Shown: one piece after another, positions 1 to 9,812 of the stretch
Numbering within the stretch: position 1 is the first letter of the stretch
Layout of the letters: every line of letters begins with the position of its first letter
Assembly (NCBI GenBank): GCA_050486265.1
Contig: JBJHCY010000001.1
Coordinates: 186,001-250,000, forward strand
DNA from: SLFH01 sp050486265
GTDB lineage: Bacteria; Planctomycetota; Phycisphaerae; Phycisphaerales; UBA1924
Direction of reading: 5' to 3'
DNA: 64,000 nucleotides
The notes under the pieces: generated by a model
Told to the model about the DNA's origin: nothing
What the model saw: only the letters and a program-made list of their open reading frames with translations
Databases searched by the model: none
Position numbers and translations under genes: made by a program

Positions 1-470
1 CGCATCTGCCCCAGGCTCTTGAGATAGACCATCGCCTGCTTCAGCCGCTTGTGGATCCCGAAAATCCTCGACTGCAGCCTGAGCGTGTCGCTCGCCCGCA
101 CCCCCAGATTCGCGAGCAGATTCTGCGTAAAAGGCGGGATCGGGTCCCGGTCCTCGACCATGTCCAGGAGCGCCATCAGCTCGTCGAGGTGGAACTCCCG
201 CCTCCCGCCCTGCCAGACCCAGACGGCGTGGTCGATGTCGTGCAGCATCGACCAGGCGATCCGTTGGGCCTCCTCCCGCAGCTTGTTCCGCTCGAGCATC
301 CAGTCGACGATCAGCACGATCAGGGCGATCGCCGTGAGCTCAGAGGCCATGTTGGTCGCGAACTCATCCCAACCGACTCCGCCGACAAAGAGGGCCAGGG
401 CCGCGAGGATCAGCGCGACCGCCAGCAACGCAACAGTCAGGTAGATCCGGAAGATGTAGCCGCTTTTCAT
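1..470 (-). CDS. Two-TM membrane protein, partial (cut by window start)
   Basis: An open frame on the minus strand begins at the ATG at 470-468 and runs without a stop to the window edge, giving about 156 visible residues. Residues 8-30 and about 43-59 are strongly hydrophobic and read as two membrane helices. The rest is a charged, mostly helical soluble domain with Trp-rich and His-rich stretches (around residues 80-100). I do not recognise a family. The C-terminus lies outside the window, so the full length and any further domain are unknown. The plus-strand frames over the same bases have no recognisable protein features and were not called. The reading frame and the two membrane helices are seen directly; the function is unknown. 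Confidence 0.7.
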   Translation of the reverse strand, partial: MKSGYIFRIYLTVALLAVALILAALALFVGGVGWDEFATNMASELTAIALIVLIVDWMLERNKLREEAQRIAWSMLHDIDHAVWVWQGGRREFHLDELMALLDMVEDRDPIPPFTQNLLANLGVRASDTLRLQSRIFGIHKRLKQAMVYLKSLGQM

Positions 471-622
471 CGTGTCGGGCGCCTCTCAGAACCGGGGTCG
501 GGTCATGCTACCCGGACGCCGTCCGGGCACGCCTCGCCGACAGGGCGCTTGCCTCAGGCCCCCCGGTGTGTGATGATCCCAACCCGCCGGCGGCCCGCCG
601 GTTTTGTACAACGGAGGACCGC

Positions 623-838
623 ATGCAGCAGATCAAAGTCTTCGTCGGCATCGAAGGGGATCAGTCGGTCCTCGAGCGCGAGGTCAACACCTGGATCGAA
701 GAAAACAAAGTCAAGGTCGTCTCGATCCAGGGCAACATCGCCCCGCAGACCCTCGCCCGACAGGAACTGCCCGCCACCTCAACCGGGCGGACCTTCCGGC
801 CCTCCGACCTGTTCATCCTGATCGTCTACGAGAAGTGA
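623..838 (+). CDS. Small conserved-looking hypothetical protein, 71 aa
   Basis: The frame starts MQQIKVFVGIEGD at the ATG at 623, with a GGAGG ribosome binding site at 613-617, which decides this start over an upstream in-frame one at 566. The product is a soluble alpha/beta protein of 71 residues with no membrane span, no signal peptide and no cysteine cluster. It opens with a beta strand (QIKVFVGIEG), followed by a helix (VLEREVNTWIEEN), a strand (VKVVSIQGNIA) and a C-terminal strand (LFILIVYEK). I do not recognise the family. It stands alone between a divergent membrane protein gene and a convergent minus-strand gene. Confidence 0.75.
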   Translation: MQQIKVFVGIEGDQSVLEREVNTWIEENKVKVVSIQGNIAPQTLARQELPATSTGRTFRPSDLFILIVYEK

Positions 839-878
839 CCGGATCCCCTGAAACAGGCTATCCGCCGGAGCCAACGCT

Positions 879-1211
879 TCACCTCGCAAACGGGCTGAAG
901 CAGACCACGCTCTCGGGAATGTGCGCCAGCACTTCGAGATCGTCCTCGAAAAACACATCCACCCCGAGCCTTCGGCAGACAACGCCCTTCCACTCGAGCA
1001 CGCCCACGGCGAGTTGCTCGTCGAGGTCGTTGACGATGAGTTCGTGGTACCGGACGCCCCACGCGTCCAGCGCCGCCGCGGTCTCCCCCGCGTTCTCGCG
1101 GAATGTGATCACGACCACCCGGTGCCCGGACTCGACGAGCGAGCGGGACAGGTGGGCGAAGAACTCGGGGTGCTGATCGATCGTGCCGTCGATATCGAGT
1201 GCGACAACCAT
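879..1211 (-). CDS. HAD-superfamily hydrolase-like protein, 110 aa
   Basis: The ATG at 1211-1209 begins MVVALDIDGT, which holds the HAD motif I (D6-x-D8-G-T: nucleophile and general acid). Motif II is probably T37 in VVVITF. The acidic motif IV is the FFEDD at residues 87-91 (D90, D91). The protein is very short for the superfamily and has no cap domain, as in compact phosphatases that act on large substrates. The gene lies 5 nt downstream of nuoI on the same strand and is probably co-transcribed with it. The substrate is not predictable. The motifs are seen directly; phosphatase activity is inferred from the family. Confidence 0.8.
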   Translation of the reverse strand: MVVALDIDGTIDQHPEFFAHLSRSLVESGHRVVVITFRENAGETAAALDAWGVRYHELIVNDLDEQLAVGVLEWKGVVCRRLGVDVFFEDDLEVLAHIPESVVCFSPFAR

Positions 1212-1216
1212 GCACA

Positions 1217-1762
1217 CTACATCGGCTTGCGCCCGATCGTGATGTCGTACATGTGCAGGAGCTTGTTCTTGTCGAAGATCATCTCCTGGCGGCTCTTGCC
1301 CACGATGTCGTACTCGGTCGTCAGCTCGATCGCGTCCACCGGGCAGGCTTCCTCGCACATCCCGCAGAAGATGCAGCGGAGCTCGTCGATCTCGAACTTG
1401 GCGGGGTACTTCTCGCGGTCGTCCCAGGGGCTCTCGGCCGCCTCGATATGGATGCAGTTGGCCGGGCAGATTGTCGGGCACATCATGCAGGCGACGCACT
1501 TGACCCGGCCCTGCTCGTCTCGGTTGAGGCGGTGAAAGCCGCGGAAGTTGCTGGCCTCCTGCCCGCCGTCGAGCGGGTGGTAGTGCTCCCTCCGTTCCTC
1601 GGGGTACTGGATGGTGCGGCTGGTCCTGCCCTGGCCCCAGCTGGTGAACATGTGCCGGAGCGTCGTCCCAAAGCCCTTGAAGATCTCGGGCAGGTAGACG
1701 CTCTCGAAGCGGTTCAGCGGCTTGGTGCTGATCGGGATGATCTCTTCGTCGCGGATCGCCAT
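1217..1762 (-). CDS. nuoI: NADH-quinone oxidoreductase subunit I (2x[4Fe-4S] ferredoxin)
   Basis: This 181-residue protein carries two complete [4Fe-4S] motifs: C89-x2-C92-x2-C95-x3-C99 with the following Pro, and C130-x2-C133-x2-C136-x3-C140 with the following Pro. In complex I, NuoI carries clusters N6a and N6b, which pass electrons from the peripheral arm towards quinone. Length and motif spacing fit NuoI rather than a free ferredoxin. No other nuo gene is in the window. The neighbours are a HAD-like gene 5 nt downstream and an unrelated divergent gene upstream, so this copy is not inside a standard nuo operon. Other two-cluster ferredoxin subunits, for example from related hydrogenase-type complexes, are possible but fit less well. 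Confidence 0.9.
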   Translation of the reverse strand: MAIRDEEIIPISTKPLNRFESVYLPEIFKGFGTTLRHMFTSWGQGRTSRTIQYPEERREHYHPLDGGQEASNFRGFHRLNRDEQGRVKCVACMMCPTICPANCIHIEAAESPWDDREKYPAKFEIDELRCIFCGMCEEACPVDAIELTTEYDIVGKSRQEMIFDKNKLLHMYDITIGRKPM

Positions 1763-1817
1763 TGGACGGGATCGTAGCCTTCGCGCCCCGTCGCGCCGAG
1801 CCTGAGCGACTTAGACT

Positions 1818-2705
1818 GTGCGCGTGGCCGGTAAACGCTCCAGCCCTCCTCTATTCGAGGTGCTTAGCCGTCAGGGCGGCGCCCCTGAACAGCATGCGCC
1901 CTCCGAGCCATCGGCCCGCAAGGTCCACCCCGCGGTCCTGAAAGACCCCGCCGAGCCCCCGCCCCCCGGCCGAATCAGCGTCCCGATCACCGCGGTCTAC
2001 GCCTTCGTCAGCGCGGCGCTGCTCCTGGCGGTGGTCACCTGGGTCGTCGCCTACAAGGTCGGCTTCGGGCGTGGAGAGCGGGAGACGCTCCGCGAGTTCG
2101 GCCTCATCGACCCCGGCCCGGCCCGGGAACTTGCACGCGGCCCCGACCCGCTGGCGACCACGCCGCCGTCGTTCGACACAGAACCGACAGGACGGTCGCG
2201 CGAGGATCGGCCCGCCGATCCGGCGTTGAGGACCGATAATGCAAGATCGGACGCCCCGGCCGAACCACGCGAGCCGGCCCGAACCGAGCCAGCGGACCCC
2301 ACCCCGTCAGGTCCCATCGCTACGGCCTCGATCATCGGACCCGTGGGCGCACTCGCCGAAGACCCCAGAGAGGGCGGGCTGAACTACCTCAAGCTCGCAT
2401 CGAATGTCCCCAGGCCCGAGGCGACGGAGCTGGTCGAGTTTCTCAGCGACCGCGGATTGGCCGCCCTCGCCGTCATGACACGCCCCGGCTCGGTGGATTC
2501 CGGCGGCGGGGCGACCAATGATTCCGACCGCTTCGACCTGTACGCGATCGATCTGGCGGTTCCGGGCGCCCGTTTCAGCGCCATGCGGAGCCAGCGCGAA
2601 CGCCTCCAGGAACAGGCGGCAAGGCTGGGCTCGCAGTGGCGTAGGGAGCGGCAGGGGACCGTCGACCTCGCCAGAACCAACTGGGAGCTCTACAGGCCGG
2701 ACTGA
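1818..2705 (+). CDS. Single-span membrane protein with possible SPOR-like C-terminal domain
   Basis: The frame opens with a GTG at 1818 and no clear ribosome binding site, so the start is the least certain part. The 295-residue product has a Pro-rich N-terminal tail of about 54 residues, one membrane helix (residues 55-79), a low-complexity Pro/Asp/Arg/Ala linker to about residue 180, and a folded C-terminal region of about 110 residues. That end has a beta-alpha-beta-like pattern (NYLKLA, a helix through the LVEFLSDRGL segment, a beta strand, a later YAIDLAV strand) that resembles a peptidoglycan-binding SPOR repeat. Topology would be N-in, C-out. The SPOR assignment is an inference from pattern only. 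The gene is divergent from nuoI. Confidence 0.7.
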   Translation: MRVAGKRSSPPLFEVLSRQGGAPEQHAPSEPSARKVHPAVLKDPAEPPPPGRISVPITAVYAFVSAALLLAVVTWVVAYKVGFGRGERETLREFGLIDPGPARELARGPDPLATTPPSFDTEPTGRSREDRPADPALRTDNARSDAPAEPREPARTEPADPTPSGPIATASIIGPVGALAEDPREGGLNYLKLASNVPRPEATELVEFLSDRGLAALAVMTRPGSVDSGGGATNDSDRFDLYAIDLAVPGARFSAMRSQRERLQEQAARLGSQWRRERQGTVDLARTNWELYRPD

Positions 2706-2765
2706 CACACACCCGCCCGGAGAGGCAACGCCTCACCGGGCCTGAACAAGACGCGGAGCGGACCG

Positions 2766-2924
2766 ATGAGCCTCGACCCATCACTGAAAATCAAAGGCGC
2801 CCTCGCCGGCAAGCGCAGCGTGTACACCCGCGCCGAGCGCATCGCCCGTCTGAAGGAATCGAAGAAGTTCGATCCCAAGAAGCACGGCGCCCTCGGCCTG
2901 CCCAAGACCAAGATCACCGAGTGA
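2766..2924 (+). CDS. Small basic protein (TIGR04137-like, PVC bacteria), 52 aa
   Basis: This short frame starts MSLDPSLKIKGALAG at 2766 and ends TKITE at 2921. It is very rich in Lys and Arg (RSVYTRAERIARLKES, then FDPKK), with the closing GLPK pattern. The layout of N-terminal MSL.xSLK, central LTRAERI-like core and a C-terminal VxGLPK-like block matches, from memory, the small basic protein family TIGR04137 found in Planctomycetes, Verrucomicrobia and Chlamydiae and presumed to bind RNA or the ribosome. Function is not established. It lies 60 nt after the membrane protein gene and 19 nt before the aminotransferase gene on the same strand. It is one of the best taxonomic clues in the window. 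Confidence 0.85.
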   Translation: MSLDPSLKIKGALAGKRSVYTRAERIARLKESKKFDPKKHGALGLPKTKITE

Positions 2925-2943
2925 CCGGCCGGCAGATCCTCCT

Positions 2944-4131
2944 ATGGACGCCGACCGTCTGATCTCCGCCCGCTCACGCTCCATCGACGCGTCGGGCATC
3001 CGCAAGGCCTTCGACCTCGCGCGGACGATCAAAAATCCCATCAACCTCTCGATCGGCCAGCCCGACTTCCCCGTCCCCGAGGCGATGAAGCGGGCCGCGA
3101 TCAGGGCGATCGAGACCGACCAGAACGGCTACACCGTCACCCAGGGCGTCGAGCCCCTGCGCCAACGCATCGCCCGCCACCTCGCGTGGGACCTGGGCTG
3201 GAAAAGCGCCGGCGACGAGGGCGGCCCCGGCCTGATGATCTCCTCGGGCACCAGCGGCTCGCTCCTGCTCGCGATGCTCGCTCTCCTCGACCCGGGCGAC
3301 GAGATCGTCATCCCGGACCCCTACTTCGTGATGTACCCGCATGTCGCCAAGATGTGCGGCGGGCGCGCCGTCCTCTGCGACACCTACCCCGATTTCCGCA
3401 TGACCGCCGAGCGCGTCGAGCCCCTGATCACCGAGCGCACCAAGGCCGTGCTCTTCAACTCCCCGAGCAATCCCTGCGGCACCGTGCCCTCCAAGCGCGA
3501 CTGCGAGGAGCTGCTGGAGTTGTGCCGCCGCAAGGGCGTCTTGCTGATCTCCGACGAGATCTACGACGAGTTCGCCTACGCCGAGGCGATGACCGACACC
3601 GCGTCGTCTGAGCCCAAAGCCCCGCGGATCCCCAGCCCGGCGCGTCTCGCCGGCGCGTCGGAAGATGTGCTGCTGATCCGCGGGTTCGGGAAGACCTTCG
3701 GCTGTACGGGCTGGCGGATGGGATACGCCGCGGGGCCGAAGTGGTTGATCGAGCAGATGCTCAAGCTGCAGCAGTACACCTTCGTGTGTGCGCCCTCGAT
3801 CGCGCAGTGGGGCTGCATCGACGCGCTGGACATCAACATGTCCGAGCACATCACCGAGTACCAGCGCCGGCGTGACCTGGTCATCGAGAAACTCGGCGCC
3901 CACACCGAGATCGCCGTCCCCGGCGGCGCGTTCTACGCCTTCCCGAAGGTGCCCGAACGCCTCGGCCTGACGGCGACGGAGTTCATCGAGCGGGCGATCA
4001 AGGAGCGGGTGATCATCATCCCCGGCTCGATCTTCAGCGCCCGCGACACGCACTTCCGCGTGAGCTACGCGACGAGGCCCGAGATGCTCGAAGAAGGCAT
4101 CGACATCCTCGCCCGCCTGCTGGCGGGGTGA
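2944..4131 (+). CDS. PLP-dependent aminotransferase, class I/II (aspartate aminotransferase-like)
   Basis: This fold-type I aminotransferase of 395 residues has the usual length. It has the N-terminal INLSIGQPDFPVP segment, the NSPSNPCGTV loop with the cofactor-contacting Asn, SDEIYDEF with D204 expected to bind the pyridine nitrogen, and GFGKTFGCTGWRMGY with K250 as the Schiff-base lysine. The C-terminal FRVSYA contains the arginine expected to hold the substrate alpha-carboxylate. The enzyme transfers an amino group between an amino acid and a 2-oxo acid. Aspartate specificity is likely but not certain, since closely related enzymes act on aromatic amino acids, alanine or LL-diaminopimelate. 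It follows the small basic protein gene closely. Confidence 0.9.
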   Translation: MDADRLISARSRSIDASGIRKAFDLARTIKNPINLSIGQPDFPVPEAMKRAAIRAIETDQNGYTVTQGVEPLRQRIARHLAWDLGWKSAGDEGGPGLMISSGTSGSLLLAMLALLDPGDEIVIPDPYFVMYPHVAKMCGGRAVLCDTYPDFRMTAERVEPLITERTKAVLFNSPSNPCGTVPSKRDCEELLELCRRKGVLLISDEIYDEFAYAEAMTDTASSEPKAPRIPSPARLAGASEDVLLIRGFGKTFGCTGWRMGYAAGPKWLIEQMLKLQQYTFVCAPSIAQWGCIDALDINMSEHITEYQRRRDLVIEKLGAHTEIAVPGGAFYAFPKVPERLGLTATEFIERAIKERVIIIPGSIFSARDTHFRVSYATRPEMLEEGIDILARLLAG

Positions 4132-4134
4132 GCT

Positions 4135-4977
4135 TCACCCGCCGATCACCCGATCCAGAAAACCTTCGATCTCTCGCAGCATCGCGCCAAAGGCCTCCGA
4201 CGCCGGCCTGTCCGGATCGTCGGGGTTCGGCGTGTTGAAGACATGGTTTGCCCCGGGCACGATCGCCGCCCGCCCGTCCTTTGCTGCGCCCGCGATCGCG
4301 GCCGCGCTCTCGGGCGAGACCGTTTCGTCGAGTTCGCCGTGGATCGCCAGCACCGGGCAGGCGATCTGCGCGACGCGTGACGGCAGGTCGTGCCACGCGG
4401 GGTCTTCTGCCTGCTCGCGCGCCCACGCCGCACCGACGCGGAGGGTCTGCCCGGTCCTGTTGCTGACGACCTCGCGATAGCCCCGCTCAAGGTGCTCGCG
4501 CAGCGATACGGGATCGGCGCAGCGAGCGGGACAGGCGAGCGTCACAACGCCAACCGGCGGTTCACCAACCCGCGAAATCTCGGCGGACGCAAGCAGCGAC
4601 GAAACACCGCCCCGGCTGTGCCCGATCAGCAGCAGCGGCAGCCTCTCGTCCTCCGTTCCGAGCTTGCCGCGACGCACGGCGCCGACGATCGCCAGCAGGT
4701 CGTCAACCTGCTTCTTCCATGTGTCGCGCTCGAAGAGATCGGGGCGAGCGAAGGAAGACGGATCGCCCTCAACCCCCGAGTGCGAGAAGTTGAACCGGTG
4801 GGCGGTCAGCCCGCGCGAGGCGAGTTCACGGGCAAGACGCGGGAACATGCCGTAGTCGGCGTAGCCGAGTAATCCGTGGGCGATGATCGCAACAGCGCGG
4901 GGCGTCTCGGGCCGGTCGGTGAACCCGGCGATCGGTTTGTCGTCGGCGCCGGGGATGGTCCATGTGTGGGTCTGCAT
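4135..4977 (-). CDS. Alpha/beta hydrolase (serine aminopeptidase / acylglycerol lipase-like)
   Basis: This soluble 280-residue alpha/beta hydrolase has no signal peptide. The nucleophile elbow is GHSRGG with S121, the acid is likely D218 in AIHGELDETV, and the histidine is H245 in GANHVF. The oxyanion region is IIAHGLLG near residue 34. The fold and motifs are typical of cytoplasmic esterases and acyl hydrolases of broad specificity, so the substrate cannot be named. The gene is convergent with the aminotransferase gene (stop codons about 3 nt apart) and has the long palindrome-rich intergenic region upstream. Confidence 0.85.
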   Translation of the reverse strand: MQTHTWTIPGADDKPIAGFTDRPETPRAVAIIAHGLLGYADYGMFPRLARELASRGLTAHRFNFSHSGVEGDPSSFARPDLFERDTWKKQVDDLLAIVGAVRRGKLGTEDERLPLLLIGHSRGGVSSLLASAEISRVGEPPVGVVTLACPARCADPVSLREHLERGYREVVSNRTGQTLRVGAAWAREQAEDPAWHDLPSRVAQIACPVLAIHGELDETVSPESAAAIAGAAKDGRAAIVPGANHVFNTPNPDDPDRPASEAFGAMLREIEGFLDRVIGG

Positions 4978-5166
4978 GTGTGCAGGTTACGCGGGGCGGG
5001 CGATCGGCGGACCGGATCGCCGAGACCGGTTTGGATCGCCACAGTTGAAGCACTGCCATTTTTCGCCATGCACTGCTGTTTGAGCGTCTCCCCCGCGAAC
5101 GATCGTCTGTCATCATCGTGCGTCAAAGCGAGTCCGCCAAAGCCCCGACGGGGCGCGGGGTTGTAG

Positions 5167-5205
5167 CCACGGGTGGAAGCGTGCGCAGCACGCTGGAACC
5201 CGTGG
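5167..5205. repeat. Large nested palindrome (REP-like)
   Basis: The outer arms CCACGGGT (5167-5174) and ACCCGTGG (5198-5205) enclose matching GGA spacers and inner arms AGCGTGC and GCACGCT with a GCA loop. The near-perfect symmetry over 39 bases in a non-coding region suggests a REP-like element or a structured 3' end. No U-tract follows on either strand, so it is not a normal intrinsic terminator. Confidence 0.75.
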
Positions 5206-5385
5206 AAAGCATGGCAAAACCAGTCCGCCCTGAAGGGCGGAGGAAACGGATTCCCGCAGTTCATCGAGCGTGCCGGCGGTTGACGCGATTTCCTTCACCC
5301 CTCCGGGGTGATCGCGCAAGGGGGATCTATTCCACGGGTTGCATCCCTACATCCCTTCAGGACTTGCTGTGGTGAAACGTTGACA

Positions 5386-5420
5386 GGAAAACACTGGCGG
5401 ACAAGCCGCCAGTGCCACAG
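5386..5420 (-). terminator. Intrinsic terminator of typA; copy A of a shared hairpin element
   Basis: Read on the minus strand downstream of typA, the sequence is CTGTGG, then arm CACTGGCGG, a 5-nt loop and arm CCGCCAGTG (5414-5392), then TTTTCC. The 9-bp GC-rich stem followed by a short U-tract fits an intrinsic terminator for typA. The same arms and the CTGTGG flank recur at 15283-15311 and 24922-24950. Confidence 0.75.
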
Positions 5421-5463
5421 ATCCGATCCCAGCGCCCCGCGTCCTGTTCCCCGCGCCCCGCGA

Positions 5464-7380
<1,917 letters not shown>

Positions 7381-7439
7381 CGTTGTGGGGTCCCGTCTGG
7401 GGTGGCGTGCGAAGGGGAGAGAGATGATACGCCGCCCGG

Positions 7440-8861
7440 TCAGGGTTCCTGCGAATCTCCCCCGAACTTCACGAGAAACGAGCCGTCGACCGCCCCGTTC
7501 TCGGCCGGTCGAAGCTCCAGGCGAACCAGTTCGGCCGATCTGAAGAGGGCCAAAGCCTCGGCGCCGGACGCCTCCGAGCCCAGAGCGCCCCCCTCGGCGA
7601 GCCCGCCGAGCGAACGGGGCCGGAACATCAGCACGGTGCCCTCGCTCGGGCAGGCCCGCTTGGTCGCCGTCCGGACCGCCAGCAGGTCCGCGTCGGTTCT
7701 CGGCCCGTGCTCGCCCACGCGGAGCGTCAGCACGCGTTCACCGGGCTCGTGCCCGGTGAACGCCCACGAGAGCGCCCGCCGGGAGGGTGTCGCGTTCACA
7801 CGACGGACCGCGCCGGGAAAAAGGCCCTGAAAGTCCGGTCCGCAATCCCCGGCTAGGAGCTCGTCATAGTGCTCGGCGTTGCGCACCCGACCAACACCAA
7901 GAAGCACGCGCGTGCCCGATTCGGTGCTCGCCGCCACCAGCACCGAGACCGGCGCGTCCGCAGGCGTCTCGGGCATCGCCACCCCGGCGAAGGCGTGGAA
8001 GACCGCCTCGGCCAGCGGCGTCCGCCCGCCTCGGACAAGCAGCAGCGCGTCATCGGGCAAAGAAGGGTGGGGCAGTCCTTCGTGGTCGGTAGGCTCGGCG
8101 CTGTTGTTGGTCGCTCGCGCCGGCACGATCGCTGCGTCCCTCGTTCGGACGCCCGCGTCGGCCTGCGATACAACGACCCGCCCAGCCCAACCGCCCTCGC
8201 CGGGCGAGGCGCTGAGCATCAACAGCCGGTCCTGATCGGGCGTCAGCTTCCCCGTGCGCACGCGGGCGACGATCCGGTCCGAAGCGTCGGCGCTCGGCGT
8301 CCGGAGCACGGGCAGCAACCGGTTGAACAGGTGTTCTGAACCCTTCGGGGCGATGAGCATCGACCCGCGCCCGGTCTCTCGGTCCCGGCGTGCCGCCATC
8401 ATGTAGCGCCCGCGCTCCAGGGAGAGCACCGGCACACCCTCGCGGATGTCGCGCGGCGCGGCCTTCAGCGACCGGATCATCGTGCGGGAGAGTCTGCCCT
8501 CGACCTCCGCCAGCAGTGCCCAGACCGGTTCGTCGGGTTCGACCGACGCCACCACCAGCATCGTCCGCCCGGCGAAGAACGACTCGGTCAGTTCTCGTTC
8601 CTCGATGCCCAGGGCGTCGGCGAGGCGGGCCCACGCCCGGCGCGTCTGCTCCAGACGCCCGGGCGAGCCGAGCGCACGGGCCATCGCGGCCCGGGCGTCC
8701 GCCGCGTCGTCGCTGACCAGACGGTCGAACACGACGACGAGCGAAGCGTCCTCGGGCGCTTGATCCAGCCACGGATCAGCGGCTGCCGACGCGCACAGGA
8801 GCCCGCCCCACGCCAGCAGGGCGACCGTACGGACACGCAATCGTCTGAACAGTGTCGGCAT
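7440..8861 (-). CDS. Secreted hypothetical protein, 473 aa
   Basis: I place the start at the ATG at 8861-8859 because a typical signal peptide follows at once: RRLRVR charge, a hydrophobic core (TVALLAWGGLLCA) and cleavage near ASAAADP at residues 25-29. A TTG nine bases upstream is also in frame. The mature protein has alternating strands and helices with no membrane span, no cysteine motif and no repeat that I recognise. It lies downstream of the ECF sigma/anti-sigma pair on the same strand, separated by about 70 nt, so it may belong to that regulon. Function unknown. Confidence 0.75.
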   Translation of the reverse strand: MPTLFRRLRVRTVALLAWGGLLCASAAADPWLDQAPEDASLVVVFDRLVSDDAADARAAMARALGSPGRLEQTRRAWARLADALGIEERELTESFFAGRTMLVVASVEPDEPVWALLAEVEGRLSRTMIRSLKAAPRDIREGVPVLSLERGRYMMAARRDRETGRGSMLIAPKGSEHLFNRLLPVLRTPSADASDRIVARVRTGKLTPDQDRLLMLSASPGEGGWAGRVVVSQADAGVRTRDAAIVPARATNNSAEPTDHEGLPHPSLPDDALLLVRGGRTPLAEAVFHAFAGVAMPETPADAPVSVLVAASTESGTRVLLGVGRVRNAEHYDELLAGDCGPDFQGLFPGAVRRVNATPSRRALSWAFTGHEPGERVLTLRVGEHGPRTDADLLAVRTATKRACPSEGTVLMFRPRSLGGLAEGGALGSEASGAEALALFRSAELVRLELRPAENGAVDGSFLVKFGGDSQEP

Positions 8862-8933
8862 AACCGCCAAGTTGTACCGGCGTTGGCGCAGAAGGTGGCT
8901 CTGCAGACACCCGACCCCGAGAAACGGCGGGGC

Positions 8934-9812
8934 TTACTGATCGAGGTCAGGGAACAGGAATCCGTTAGAGAAGTCCGATCCTGCGCCGGGGAGCGCCCCG
9001 GAGGGACGCCCGGTCGAGTTGGGCTGGTTCCAGACGCCGTTGATGTCCACGCCGGGAGCGCCGGTTCGGGGAGCGCCCAAGCCGGACGGATCGCCGAGGG
9101 TAAAGACGCGACCTTCGGCGTCGATGAGCAGGCCGGGGCGGTCGGCCCGTGGCGCGGGCTTGAAACGGAGCACCCGGTCGTCGTCGATCGAGGTGGACGC
9201 GGCCATCGAGGTCGCGTCCATCAGGTATCGCAGCGGGATGCCGCGGGCGATCAGGCCGGGCTCGGCCTCGGTCCTGTCGGCGGTGCGGGCGGGCTCGTGC
9301 TCGCGATGGGCCGCGTTGGCGATCACGGGCTGGATGCCCGTGGCGAGTCGCCCGGCGAACTCGACCGTCGAGCCGAGGATGCCCGCCAGCTCGCCGCCCG
9401 AAGACTCGACAAACGCCGTGATCGGTGCGGGCGGGGGGCTGGGGTCCAGGGCCGGGGCGTTCTGGCGGACGAAGGCGACGCCGCCGACGGTCAGCACCAC
9501 CACCGCGCCGACCGCGACCCGTCCGACGCGCACAAAGAGCCTGCGACCGGCGGGGCGGAACGCCCGCCGACGCTCCAACTCGGCGAGGATGTCCGCGCTC
9601 ATGTCGGGCGCATCGACGGGCTCATCGAAGAGGGCGACCGTTGCGCGGAGCGAGGCGAGCTCCTGCGACGCCGCGGCGTTGCCGCTCAGGTCTCTCAGCA
9701 ACGAGCGCCGACGCTCGGCGTCGAGCTGACGGTCCAGCAGCAGATCGACAGCCTCGCCGGGCTCGGGGCCGGAAGCGTCGTTGCGCGCGGGCTGGATCGG
9801 TCGGTCGGTCAT
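8934..9812 (-). CDS. Putative anti-sigma factor (membrane-anchored)
   Basis: This 292-residue protein has a cytoplasmic N-terminal helical domain (residues 20-85, with the LLDRQLDAERRRSLLRDL segment) of the size that binds ECF sigma factors, one membrane helix at residues 97-115, and an extracytoplasmic Pro/Gly/Asp-rich C-terminal part ending GFLFPDLDQ. Its ATG overlaps the stop of the upstream sigma factor gene by 4 nt (ATGA), so the two are translationally coupled, the usual arrangement for a sigma/anti-sigma pair. The zinc-binding HxxxCxxC motif of ZAS-type anti-sigma factors is absent. The role is inferred from position and topology, not from family recognition. Confidence 0.75.
   Translation of the reverse strand: MTDRPIQPARNDASGPEPGEAVDLLLDRQLDAERRRSLLRDLSGNAAASQELASLRATVALFDEPVDAPDMSADILAELERRRAFRPAGRRLFVRVGRVAVGAVVVLTVGGVAFVRQNAPALDPSPPPAPITAFVESSGGELAGILGSTVEFAGRLATGIQPVIANAAHREHEPARTADRTEAEPGLIARGIPLRYLMDATSMAASTSIDDDRVLRFKPAPRADRPGLLIDAEGRVFTLGDPSGLGAPRTGAPGVDINGVWNQPNSTGRPSGALPGAGSDFSNGFLFPDLDQ

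Larger units (their letters stand above)
4978..5463. other. Non-coding region with a cluster of palindromes
   Basis: No convincing gene was found between the hydrolase and typA. The stretch holds at least five perfect or near-perfect hairpins: 5142-5154 (GCCCC/GGGGC), 5167-5205 (nested CCACGGGT..AGCGTGC/GCACGCT..ACCCGTGG), 5225-5240 (CCGCCC/GGGCGG), 5295-5311 (TCACCCC/GGGGTGA) and 5392-5414. Such clusters resemble REP/BIME-type repeats, the non-coding passengers of REP-associated transposases. No transposase gene is adjacent. Confidence 0.7.

Noticed and set aside
4978..5463. Insertion sequence remnant
   Set aside because: Palindromes are present but there is no transposase fragment, no target-site duplication and no matching terminal repeats.
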